From positions 1 to 13,915 of the forward strand of contig JBAXPW010000032.1 of the NCBI GenBank assembly GCA_037132015.1: a stretch of DNA of 13,915 nt, in the 5' to 3' direction. The position numbers were made by a program, and so were the translations under genes. This stretch comes from JBAXPW01 sp037132015 (lineage in GTDB: Bacteria; Patescibacteriota; Microgenomatia; UBA1406; GWC2-37-13). Positions 7,614-13,459 of the stretch are shown here, in pieces (the first letter of the stretch is position 1; each line of letters begins with the position of its first letter). A model generated the notes under the pieces. That model was not told where the DNA came from, ran no database searches, and saw nothing but the letters and a program-made list of their open reading frames with translations.

Positions 7614-7770
7614 TAGATTTTGAAGAGTTGGGCTTGATAAATACAGTGCCATATTGAGGGGAAGTCTCTACCACAACTTCATTTCCAGCCTCATAACCTG
7701 CTTCTTTGACAAAATCAGCCGGAAATGTGATAGCGAGGGGGTTGTCGACCTTGATTATTTTCTGTTTCAT
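7603..7770 (-). CDS. small AbrB/MazE-like DNA-binding protein
   Basis: A 55-residue protein beginning MKQKIIKVDNPLAITFP, followed by ADFVKEAGYEAGNEVVVE and a short tail. This is a single SpoVT-AbrB swapped-hairpin domain: the N-P-L-A-I-T-F-P strand, then the helix and the G-x-E-V-x-V strand, match AbrB/MazE proteins. Such proteins dimerise and bind palindromic operators, as transition-state regulators or antitoxins. No toxin gene is adjacent, as RNase HI lies upstream and dnaN is convergent, so it may be an orphan antitoxin or a general regulator. A perfect CGTTATAACG palindrome lies just upstream and could be its own operator. Its 3' end overlaps the end of dnaN by 11 bases. It is short but convincing by pattern. 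Confidence 0.82.
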   Translation of the reverse strand: MKQKIIKVDNPLAITFPADFVKEAGYEAGNEVVVETSPQYGTVFIKPNSSKSITQ

Positions 7771-7789
7771 ATAAGTGTAGAATAATTAA

Positions 7790-7799
7790 CGTTATAACG
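7790..7799. promoter_or_regulatory. palindromic operator candidate upstream of the AbrB-like gene
   Basis: CGTTATAACG is a perfect 10-base palindrome 20 bases upstream of the AbrB-like ATG. A related GTTGTAAC follows at 7802-7809. Placement among possible promoter elements (TATTCT or TACACT near 7773-7783 on the minus strand) suits autorepression; this is inference. Confidence 0.4.
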
Positions 7800-7836
7800 A
7801 TGTTGTAACAAATCATTTAGCTTGTCAAGATGGATT

Positions 7837-8253
7837 TTATCTTCCAAGTGCTTTTTTGACGAGGGAGTCAGCAAGGGCGTTTTTATCACGGAGAACATGT
7901 GTGTAGGTGATAGGAATACCAATCTCTTTTTCAACTACTTTGACTTGATCATACAGCACACGCATATCTGCGTGTTTGACCTTATAAATACCATTTACTT
8001 GTCTGATCATCAGTTCTGAATCGGCAAAAACTTGAACTAATTTAATATCTTTTAATGTTTTGTTTGATAGAAGTTCCTTTATTCGAAGAAGAGCATGAAG
8101 AAGTCCATTATATTCCGCGACATTATTTGTTGCTATTCCGAGCCTCTCCCCTTTTTGTTCAAACACCGTTCCATCGGTATAAATTACATATGCATATGCA
8201 GCTTCTCCAGGATTATTTAACGATCCCCCATCTGTGTTTATTGTGATATTCAT
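7837..8253 (-). CDS. rnhA: ribonuclease HI family protein
   Basis: A 138-residue RNase HI-type protein, which cleaves the RNA strand of RNA-DNA hybrids such as R-loops and primers. The four acidic catalytic residues are visible: D8 in NTDGGS, E47 in AEYNGL, D78 in FADSEL and D129 in NALADS, plus H119 in THV. It lacks the basic protrusion of the longer E. coli enzyme, typical of short RNase HI-like proteins. The ATG is preceded at five bases by a TATAAT hexamer (8259-8264 on the opposite strand sense) with no Shine-Dalgarno, which suggests an almost leaderless mRNA. It is followed after 66 bases by the AbrB-like gene and preceded by the recombinase on the same strand. All catalytic residues are present, so it should be active. 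Confidence 0.92.
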   Translation of the reverse strand: MNITINTDGGSLNNPGEAAYAYVIYTDGTVFEQKGERLGIATNNVAEYNGLLHALLRIKELLSNKTLKDIKLVQVFADSELMIRQVNGIYKVKHADMRVLYDQVKVVEKEIGIPITYTHVLRDKNALADSLVKKALGR

Positions 8254-8258
8254 ACGAA

Positions 8259-8264
8259 ATTATA
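8259..8264 (-). promoter_or_regulatory. -10 box of the RNase HI gene
   Basis: A perfect TATAAT on the minus strand ends five bases before the ATG. No matching -35 or extended TG is seen. The short distance implies a leaderless or nearly leaderless transcript. Confidence 0.45.
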
Positions 8265-8317
8265 TCGTATTCAAATCGAGAGAGGTTGTAATGTTTCTAA
8301 TTTATTTCAACCTAATT

Positions 8318-9178
8318 TTATAGTTGGCCGAGTTTTTCTTTTCTCTCTGCCTCTTCTTTTACAAGATTGAGGAAGCGTTCGGTTGAAGAAAGACGGCGAT
8401 GTCCAACAACTTTTGCAATATATTCAAGAGATGAGCCGTTCATCAATTGATGTGCAATGAAGGTGTTGCGCAAATCATTAACAGTTGCATTTTCAATACC
8501 GACTTCACGAAAACATCGATCGATAATTTGACGAATGTTGCGGATGAGTAATGGATGACCTGTTCTGGTAATAAATAAATGAGTATCTTGAGTAGCAACT
8601 CGTACAAGGATATAATCATCAACGCCTTTTTTTGCAGGTTTATTTAAAGGAACATCGCGTTCAATGTTTTTTCCATAGGGACGAATATGAATTGCGTTTT
8701 CTTTTACATCCTCAAGTTGAAGTTCTGCGAGCTCCCCTATTTTTATACCTGTTTGTAATAAGATCTCAACAAGAGCATATGTTCGAGCATCTTCTTTTGC
8801 AAGATCACGTAATGCGCGATATTCTAATTTACTAAGGATGCGAGGTGGGGTTTGAGTGTATTTAGGATGTGATATATCGAGAGATGGATTTTGATCAATC
8901 GCTCCTTCATTTTTTAGAAATCTGAAAAAAGTACGTATAGAATTAAGTTTGCGTGATGCGGATTTTTTTGTATAATTGTCTGTAAGTAATTTTGCTATAA
9001 ACGAATCGATATCTTCTTTCTTAACTTCACGTATGTCTGTCTTTTCCTTAGACGTTAAAAAACCAATAAATTGCTCTATGTCTTTTTTATAGGCAATGAT
9101 AGTAAATTGTGATTTTCCTTGACTTTTTAGATTAGTAATAAAACTTTCTAAAAGGGATGGTAATAAAAATGTATTCAT
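8318..9178 (-). CDS. XerC/D-like tyrosine recombinase lacking the catalytic tyrosine
   Basis: A 286-residue protein with the full XerC/D layout: N-terminal SAM-like core-binding domain at about 8-95 and C-terminal catalytic-type domain at 112-275. Active enzymes use Arg, Lys, His, Arg, His and Tyr. Here the first Arg of TGLRISEL is K146 (TGIKIGEL), the H of HxLR is N234 (NDLRNTF), and the nucleophilic Tyr is F269 (STERFLNL, codon TTC). K170, R237 and H260 remain. Strand cleavage through a phosphotyrosine therefore looks impossible. It may be a DNA-binding or regulatory paralogue that partners an active Xer recombinase, or an adapted structural protein. The frame is intact and a clear promoter is present, which argues against simple decay. 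It is divergent from thioredoxin. The fold assignment is secure; activity and role are not. Confidence 0.88.
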   Translation of the reverse strand: MNTFLLPSLLESFITNLKSQGKSQFTIIAYKKDIEQFIGFLTSKEKTDIREVKKEDIDSFIAKLLTDNYTKKSASRKLNSIRTFFRFLKNEGAIDQNPSLDISHPKYTQTPPRILSKLEYRALRDLAKEDARTYALVEILLQTGIKIGELAELQLEDVKENAIHIRPYGKNIERDVPLNKPAKKGVDDYILVRVATQDTHLFITRTGHPLLIRNIRQIIDRCFREVGIENATVNDLRNTFIAHQLMNGSSLEYIAKVVGHRRLSSTERFLNLVKEEAERKEKLGQL

Positions 9179-9185
9179 GCCCTAT

Positions 9186-9214
9186 AATATAACATACTAA
9201 GTCTATTTGTGCAA
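9186..9214 (-). promoter_or_regulatory. promoter of the Xer-like gene, leaderless type
   Basis: On the minus strand TTGCAC at 9214-9209, a 17-base spacer ending in TGT, and TATATT at 9191-9186 form an extended -10 promoter. Exactly seven bases separate the -10 from the ATG at 9178, so transcription should begin at or beside the start codon. Confidence 0.6.
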
Positions 9215-9346
9215 GAGTAAATAGGTTTAGATGAATAGAATAATCTTAATTGAGTAATTTTTACCACAAAAGTATCACCTTTTTCTTATTGAATTTGGGT
9301 ATTTTTTGTATTAGTATAAGGAGTTAGTTTATTTCATACAAATTTT

Positions 9347-9664
9347 ATGGCAGTAATACATGTAACTCAAGATACATTTGATACAGAAGTTTTAAAACAT
9401 TCAGGAATTGTGATGGTAGATTTTTATGCAGAATGGTGTGGTCCTTGCAAAGCAACAGCGCCTATCATAGATGAATTAGCAAGTGAGATGAAGCAGATTA
9501 AGTTTGTAAAAGTTGATGTGGACACAAATCAGGATTTAGCTTCTCAATATTCAGTTTTTTCGATCCCTACCTTCTTAATTGTAAAGGGCGGAAAAGTTGT
9601 TAATCAATTTGCAGGAGGACAAAGCAAAGAAGCATTTATTGCTGAATTAAACAAAGCTCAGTAA
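9347..9664 (+). CDS. trxA: thioredoxin
   Basis: A 105-residue classical thioredoxin, normal length, with the redox motif WCGPC at 30-34, the buried Asp25 in VDFYAEW and the cis-proline in SIPT at 72-75. It has no signal peptide, so it acts in the cytoplasm to reduce disulfides in proteins. Possible clients include ribonucleotide reductase, relevant in a genome with B12 handling, although no reductase gene is in this window. It is divergent from the Xer-like gene. An AAGGAG sequence at 9318-9323 is about 23 bases before the ATG, too far for a normal Shine-Dalgarno, and no in-frame start lies closer to it. It appears to be a single-gene unit, with the next gene convergent. Confidence 0.96.
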   Translation: MAVIHVTQDTFDTEVLKHSGIVMVDFYAEWCGPCKATAPIIDELASEMKQIKFVKVDVDTNQDLASQYSVFSIPTFLIVKGGKVVNQFAGGQSKEAFIAELNKAQ

Positions 9665-9772
9665 TTTATATCAAATCCGTAGAAATAATTATTGATAGTG
9701 TTATTTTTGTGGTCAGAAAAGTAATATGCTACTGAACAAATATATCCTATAAAAATACGTACCAAATGTGTA

Positions 9773-10261
9773 TTATTGCACAAAAACTCGCGTTATCTTT
9801 CCTTTTATCTCTTTAAGTTGGATATGTCCTTGTCGGAGAATGTAAATATAAAGTTCTACGAGCCATCTGAGAGCAGAAGTAACAGGTTGATGTCTTCCTT
9901 CCATAATTTTTTCATCAGACATGGGGATTTGTATTTTTTGTAGGTTTATAAAAGATGTTGATGTGTTTATCTGCGCGCGCACAGCCTCAAGTTCTGTTGT
10001 GTTGTCTATGACATCAGGAACTACTTCAACCATTTTTTCTACTTCAGGATCAATTTGTTTGTGTTCTGCTACAACCTCAACTTCTATCGTATTTTTTGTA
10101 TCAATTGAGATGGGTGCTCCTTCTTTTGAGATTGAAACTGTTGATGTTGTGGGTTTGGAGGTTGATGTAGGCTGGATGCTATTTGGGATTGCAATAGGTG
10201 TTGATGTTGATTGTGTCTGTGGGGTTTGATTTATGTTTTGATCAGTTTGCGTTGTTTGCAT
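9773..10261 (-). CDS. hypothetical protein with disordered Gln/Thr/Ser-rich N-terminus
   Basis: A 162-residue protein I do not recognise. Residues 1-45 are rich in Gln, Thr, Ser and Pro and probably disordered. Residues 55-95 are rich in Glu and Val (IEVEVVAEHKQIDPEVEKM). The C-terminal 50 residues form the most structured and probably conserved part: EKIMEGRHQPVTSALRWL, then an aromatic, hydrophobic helix (VELYIYILRQ) and a basic tail (KEIKGKITRVFVQ). The helix could be amphipathic and lie at the membrane, but there is no clear signal peptide or full membrane segment. Its start is supported by a TATACT box six bases upstream, again a leaderless arrangement. It is convergent with thioredoxin. 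No function can be assigned. Confidence 0.65.
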   Translation of the reverse strand: MQTTQTDQNINQTPQTQSTSTPIAIPNSIQPTSTSKPTTSTVSISKEGAPISIDTKNTIEVEVVAEHKQIDPEVEKMVEVVPDVIDNTTELEAVRAQINTSTSFINLQKIQIPMSDEKIMEGRHQPVTSALRWLVELYIYILRQGHIQLKEIKGKITRVFVQ

Positions 10262-10267
10262 ACAGAT

Positions 10268-10273
10268 AGTATA
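10268..10273 (-). promoter_or_regulatory. -10 box of the 162-residue hypothetical gene
   Basis: TATACT (five of six consensus bases) on the minus strand ends six bases before the ATG at 10261, leaving no room for a leader or Shine-Dalgarno. No convincing -35 is seen. Confidence 0.4.
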
Positions 10274-10426
10274 AAGGAAAAAATATAGAGTGTATATATC
10301 TTGAGCGCATGAATAGGTGCGTCCCGTATAAGTAGTTTTTTATTATATGAGTTGTTGATGAGGAATTAATTTGATTGTGAAATTTGAATAGGTCATATAA
10401 GTTGCACACATATTTATCTGATAGAA

Positions 10427-10978
10427 CTATTTTCTTCTTTGTATAATATATATATCATCTGTTCCAAAAAAATAATATTGTTTTATCGCATACCAATCAT
10501 CTTTTTGTGATATCTGTGTTACTGGAAATGTATTATAAGTATTTATATTACCTTGGGAATCGGTTAGTGTAACTTGTTTAGCGGAATTATTTTTGGAAAC
10601 GGTGGTAAGTTTTGATGGAATATTCCCCCAAGTGTTCCAGTTTGATTTAGTTTTAAGGTCGTAGGCCATTTTATGAGACCATCGAATTATTCCACATTGT
10701 TTAGTGTAATAAAGCATGTTGTTGTCAGACCAGCCTAGAAGATCATAATCACAATATGCGTTGTCTTTCATTCCATAGAAAGCTCTTAAAATAAGTTCAA
10801 TTGCGCTTGGATTTGTTACCCAATATACAACATAGTTATCAGGATTTTTAACATTTGGAAAACTGTTTGCTGATAAAGGATGAATGAAATACAGTAGTAA
10901 ATAAAGCAATACACAAATAGTTATTGAGATAATAGTAATTTTATGATTTTTGTTTTTTTTGTTTTGATCTACATTCAT
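10427..10978 (-). CDS. membrane-anchored hypothetical protein
   Basis: A 183-residue protein of unknown function. A basic N-terminus (KKNKNHK) precedes one hydrophobic segment at about residues 14-33, so it is probably anchored in the membrane with its remainder outside. The outer part is rich in Tyr, Trp and Asn and contains two Cys (in YCDYD and KQCGII) that could form a disulfide. Alternating hydrophobic strands near the end (DDWYAIKQYYFFG, DDIYIIQRR) suggest a beta-rich fold. The ATG follows a perfect TATAAT with extended TGA by nine bases. It precedes the 162-residue hypothetical gene on the same strand, but each has its own -10, and 165 bases separate them. No family is recognised. Confidence 0.65.
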   Translation of the reverse strand: MNVDQNKKNKNHKITIISITICVLLYLLLYFIHPLSANSFPNVKNPDNYVVYWVTNPSAIELILRAFYGMKDNAYCDYDLLGWSDNNMLYYTKQCGIIRWSHKMAYDLKTKSNWNTWGNIPSKLTTVSKNNSAKQVTLTDSQGNINTYNTFPVTQISQKDDWYAIKQYYFFGTDDIYIIQRRK

Positions 10979-10987
10979 ATAAGGAGC

Positions 10988-10996
10988 ATTATATCA
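10988..10996 (-). promoter_or_regulatory. extended -10 promoter of the membrane-anchored protein gene
   Basis: On the minus strand TGA followed by a perfect TATAAT lies nine bases before the ATG. The leader would be about two bases. No clear -35 is present. Confidence 0.55.
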
Positions 10997-11061
10997 AAAT
11001 TTTCCCATAATTTTGCCCCACTGATTGCTAATATTATTAAGAAGAAATGGCTAGTAATGCC

Positions 11062-11199
11062 AATAAATTTAAGAAGGAACGACAAGAATATCTAAAAAAT
11101 GCGTATCGTGTGTTGTTAACGCGCGCACGACAAGGAATGATAATCGTTGTGCCAAATGGAAGCACTGAAGCTACTTCACGAAGATGTTATTCTATTTAC
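11062..11199 (+). pseudogene. remnant of a DUF2075-type helicase C-terminus
   Basis: The plus strand encodes ERQEYLKNAYRVLLTRARQG followed by MIIVVPNG and later CYSIY. This closely resembles the end of DUF2075/schlafen-type SF1 helicase proteins, where YRVLLTRARQGM is helicase motif VI. The rest of the helicase is missing: an in-frame stop lies at 11038-11040, just upstream, and only about 46 residues of similarity remain. After 11199 the frame runs for 16 more codons antisense to the end of the Cys-rich gene. The piece is probably a decayed remnant of a gene that once lay on this strand. The open frame technically spans 11047-11247 from an ATG, but I would not expect a functional product. 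Confidence 0.7.
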
Positions 11200-12662
11200 A
11201 CACAGGTTGCGCCAGCGCCACAAGAAGGACAGCTTGAGATCCCTTGACCTACAGGAATAACATGATTACAACTACTTTGAGGACAATGGAAGTGAGGTTC
11301 ATTGCAATTACAACCGCCTTTCTCACAATTCCCTATTTGATTTTTTGCTTGCTCTGCTGTGAGTTTTTCACCATTATTAAGATCAGTTATTGCATGAAGG
11401 ACATTTTCAGTAATTATTCCTCCAGTGTTATTTAATAAATCGCTTATTCCTGTTCTTTTTCGTGAGCTTGGGCAACTTCCCCCTGCAGTCTTTATGGTTT
11501 CTTTTCCATTATAGTGTGCATGAAGTATTTGAGCTTGCTCTCTCATCCATGCTTTTTCATCTCCAAGATAATGGCGAGGAACATCAGTATGATATTCATG
11601 TTGAGTTCTAATCATTTGCAGAGAGGTATTTTTGAGTTCATGAGCTCTAATAGTTATGTTGTCGAGCATGCGCTGTATTTGTTCATAAGGAGTTGATCCA
11701 TCATATGACAAAATGGCAGTTTTATATCCTTCTATCATTGTTTGGAGTGTATAGTCGTTTTGAATTTTTTCGAGATTGAGAATTCCTTCTTGTATGGATT
11801 GTGATGGAATGCCTATCTGTTGTAAAAAAGAGGAAATCTCAAAAGAGGGTGGTTTTTTACCCCAAAGGGGAGACATTAAAAAATGTTTTTCAGTAACTTC
11901 CGCATTTGTTTCAAGTGCCGAAATAAGATGTCTTGGTCCTTGAGGATTGTATCCGTGTTCTGACATAACACCATTGATGGTTTGATAAAGTCGCATGCTC
12001 TTTTCATACTGTGCATCTTGAGGAACTCTGATACAGTGCATGTGAATGGAACCTGATCTATCTTTGACATAAATATTCAAAAAAGTATAATCTCCAAATC
12101 CCTTTTGTTTTGAAGGAGGGCTGAGAAACATAAGAACATCAGTGTTGGGATCATTCAAAGCCGGCTGAATATATTGTATCCAAGAATGGGCTTCGGCAAC
12201 TTCGCGTGGTTGATGTATTATTTCTGAGAGAGACGCATTGATAATAGCTTGTTCTGAAAGTTCAGAAACATTTGTGCCCGCTTTTAGCCAGCTTGTTTCA
12301 ACAGGAGCAGAAATACCGGGATAATGTAGTTTTCCTTCTGTTTGAAAGTATTCAATTGGAACATGAGGTGTTTCAAAAATATATTCAAGCAAATATGTTT
12401 CAACCTGTGCGTTTAAGAAGGTTCTCAATCCTTCTTGAGGGGTTCCTTGTCGGGCATATTCTTTTGCTTTTGCGATCTCGATATCAACAGGAGAAGAATC
12501 TACAGAGGTAAATTGGTTACCATCAACAACAGTAGGTGGTCGAAGTATTTGACCTGATGGAAATAGTTCTTTTCTTTGATTATTTCCTTGAGGATATCTT
12601 TGTGCGTCGTATGGAACATGAGGTTCACTACGATACAGTCTTGTTGTATATGTTTCTATCAT
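11196..12662 (-). CDS. unrecognised protein with Cys-rich tail under a cobalamin riboswitch
   Basis: A 488-residue protein I cannot place in a family. Residues 170-215 look like a folded core (DVLMFLSPP, then GFGDYTFLNIYV, then SIHMHCIRVP). Residues 275-390 are largely helical. The last 45 residues hold eight cysteines (446, 451, 453, 460, 465, 478, 481, 487) with histidines, in CxxxxCxC, HFHC and CPSCG patterns typical of metal-binding tails. There is no signal peptide. The frame stays open 31 codons further upstream, but that stretch lies within the riboswitch. The ATG at 12662 has an AGGG Shine-Dalgarno eight bases away and is the likely start. Control by B12 suggests a role in B12 supply or replacement of a B12-dependent function; this is inference. 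Its 3' end overlaps the helicase remnant on the other strand. Confidence 0.8.
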   Translation of the reverse strand: MIETYTTRLYRSEPHVPYDAQRYPQGNNQRKELFPSGQILRPPTVVDGNQFTSVDSSPVDIEIAKAKEYARQGTPQEGLRTFLNAQVETYLLEYIFETPHVPIEYFQTEGKLHYPGISAPVETSWLKAGTNVSELSEQAIINASLSEIIHQPREVAEAHSWIQYIQPALNDPNTDVLMFLSPPSKQKGFGDYTFLNIYVKDRSGSIHMHCIRVPQDAQYEKSMRLYQTINGVMSEHGYNPQGPRHLISALETNAEVTEKHFLMSPLWGKKPPSFEISSFLQQIGIPSQSIQEGILNLEKIQNDYTLQTMIEGYKTAILSYDGSTPYEQIQRMLDNITIRAHELKNTSLQMIRTQHEYHTDVPRHYLGDEKAWMREQAQILHAHYNGKETIKTAGGSCPSSRKRTGISDLLNNTGGIITENVLHAITDLNNGEKLTAEQAKNQIGNCEKGGCNCNEPHFHCPQSSCNHVIPVGQGISSCPSCGAGATCV

Positions 12663-12687
12663 AAAAAATTCCCTGCGCGGGGTAATC
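12663..12687 (-). promoter_or_regulatory. riboswitch expression platform, Shine-Dalgarno hairpin
   Basis: On the minus strand CCC, the loop CGCGCA and GGG form a hairpin whose 3' arm is the AGGG Shine-Dalgarno, eight bases before the ATG. The GC-rich loop could pair with loop L5 of the aptamer, as in known cobalamin riboswitches, stabilising the hairpin and blocking translation when B12 is bound. The pairing with L5 is inferred, not certain. Confidence 0.6.
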
Positions 12688-12818
12688 ACATGGGGGTAGA
12701 CCGGACTGAACGAAGTTAAAAGTTCCAAGTCTAAAGTTAGACAATAAACTTTCAAAACAATTCGTTATACCGTTGCGGCACAGTCCTCGATTTGCACGAG
12801 GTTCCTCCAACACCATGT
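12688..12818 (-). ncRNA. cobalamin riboswitch aptamer
   Basis: Read on the minus strand, the core at 12805-12763 is GGAACCTCGTGCAAATCGAG, then GACTGTGCCGCAACGGTATA. This matches the conserved cobalamin aptamer (GGGAA, GTGCAAATC, then CCGCAACtGT), including the complementary arms CCTCG and CGAGG. The 3' part at 12708-12692 (CAGTCCGGTCTACCCCC) fits the conserved AGCCaGGAgACC block. Helix P1 closes perfectly: ACATGG (12818-12813) pairs with CCATGT (12693-12688). A GTCTA/TAGAC hairpin followed by TTGGAAC occupies the place of the P6 region. The aptamer binds a cobalamin, which class is not settled, and should repress the Cys-rich protein gene downstream. Confidence 0.88.
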
Positions 12819-12824
12819 ACTAAA

Positions 12825-12833
12825 TTTATACCA
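12825..12833 (-). promoter_or_regulatory. extended -10 promoter of the riboswitch transcript
   Basis: TGG followed by TATAAA (five of six -10 bases) lies six bases upstream of the first base of riboswitch helix P1. The start of transcription is thus predicted at 12818, exactly at the aptamer. The gene and its switch therefore form their own unit. No clear -35 is seen. Confidence 0.6.
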
Positions 12834-12860
12834 AACTCGATATCTACAAGATGGCAAACA

Positions 12861-12887
12861 GGATGTGCTTGCTAAGCAAATGCATCC
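12861..12887. repeat. inverted repeat upstream of the riboswitch promoter
   Basis: An outer GGATG/CATCC pair (12861-12865 with 12883-12887) encloses an inner TTGCT-A-AGCAA palindrome (12869-12879). It could form an interrupted hairpin that helps end transcription from the B12-transport genes or acts as an operator. No T tract follows on either strand, so an intrinsic terminator is not supported. Confidence 0.4.
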
Positions 12888-12911
12888 ATCTATAGGGCTA
12901 CTCAACCATGG

Positions 12912-12932
12912 ATCCTGAAACTAGTTCAGGAT
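12912..12932. repeat. REP-like palindrome overlapping the S-component stop codon
   Basis: ATCCTGAA and TTCAGGAT form a perfect eight-base stem around ACTAG. On the minus strand the unit reads TGTCATCCTGAAC with the mirror half after it, resembling dispersed palindromic repeats I recall from unrelated bacterial genomes. It contains the TGA that ends the S-component gene, so the repeat supplies that protein's last residues. No T tract follows, so termination is uncertain. Confidence 0.55.
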
Positions 12933-13459
12933 GACAGTACAGGTTTCAAAATAACCAATGTATGATTTTTAATATATTGATATCCGTAGAAGAAGACAAA
13001 AGAAAATAATATATCACTTAGAAGAGTATTTCCAAAAAATGGAATTGCAAGCGTGTAACAATGTATGAGTCCTTGTATTGTTTTTGCATATGTTGTTTCA
13101 TTCATCCACACCCCAAAATTAGTTACTATAAAAAATAGTATTGAAGCGCCAAAACTGGTGAATACTAGTGAGGAAGATGATATTTTGCTTTTTGGAAATA
13201 AAGAGATAACAATATAACTAAAGTAGACAAATAGTATTGTCGAATGAAATCCTATGAGGAGGTCAGAGAAAAACATGATAGATAGGGGGAGTATCCATGC
13301 AATCTTCTTATTCATATGTGCTCCCGCAAATAGAGCAAGGGCCCCAATTGGCGTAAAGTTTGGAGGATGAGGAAGAAGTCTAAATAATATTGTCATTATA
13401 ATAACCGCACAAATACCGAATATTTCCGGCATATATCTCAATATGTTTCGATTTTCCAT
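12926..13459 (-). CDS. DUF6580/ECF S-component-like membrane protein, probable cobalamin importer part
   Basis: A 177-residue, very hydrophobic protein with five to six membrane segments (about 11-29, 36-48, 53-70, 73-88, 97-116 and 130-164). The NFTPIGALALFAGA motif at 34-47 and TNFGVWM at 113-119 are typical of the DUF6580 proteins related to ECF transporter S components. Such proteins bind a vitamin in the membrane and work with shared ECF ATPases, none of which is in this window. Substrate is inferred as a cobalamin from the neighbouring adenosyltransferase and DUF4430 genes. The ATG at 13459 overlaps the upstream gene by 22 bases and has an AAGGAG Shine-Dalgarno (13475-13470); a second ATG at 13432 would also fit. 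The last codons and the stop lie in a REP-like repeat. Confidence 0.82.
   Translation of the reverse strand: MENRNILRYMPEIFGICAVIIMTILFRLLPHPPNFTPIGALALFAGAHMNKKIAWILPLSIMFFSDLLIGFHSTILFVYFSYIVISLFPKSKISSSSLVFTSFGASILFFIVTNFGVWMNETTYAKTIQGLIHCYTLAIPFFGNTLLSDILFSFVFFYGYQYIKNHTLVILKPVLSS

Noticed and set aside
9665..9772. Intrinsic terminator between thioredoxin and the convergent hypothetical gene
   Set aside because: The gap is AT-rich but shows no stable stem followed by a T tract on either strand.
12663..12755. A 31-codon upstream extension of the Cys-rich protein reading frame
   Set aside because: It runs through conserved riboswitch sequence and lacks a ribosome site; the ATG at 12662 follows an AGGG at normal distance.
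12628..12816. A 62-codon minus-strand reading frame across the riboswitch
   Set aside because: It encodes nothing recognisable and its sequence is explained by the aptamer and the start of the Cys-rich gene.
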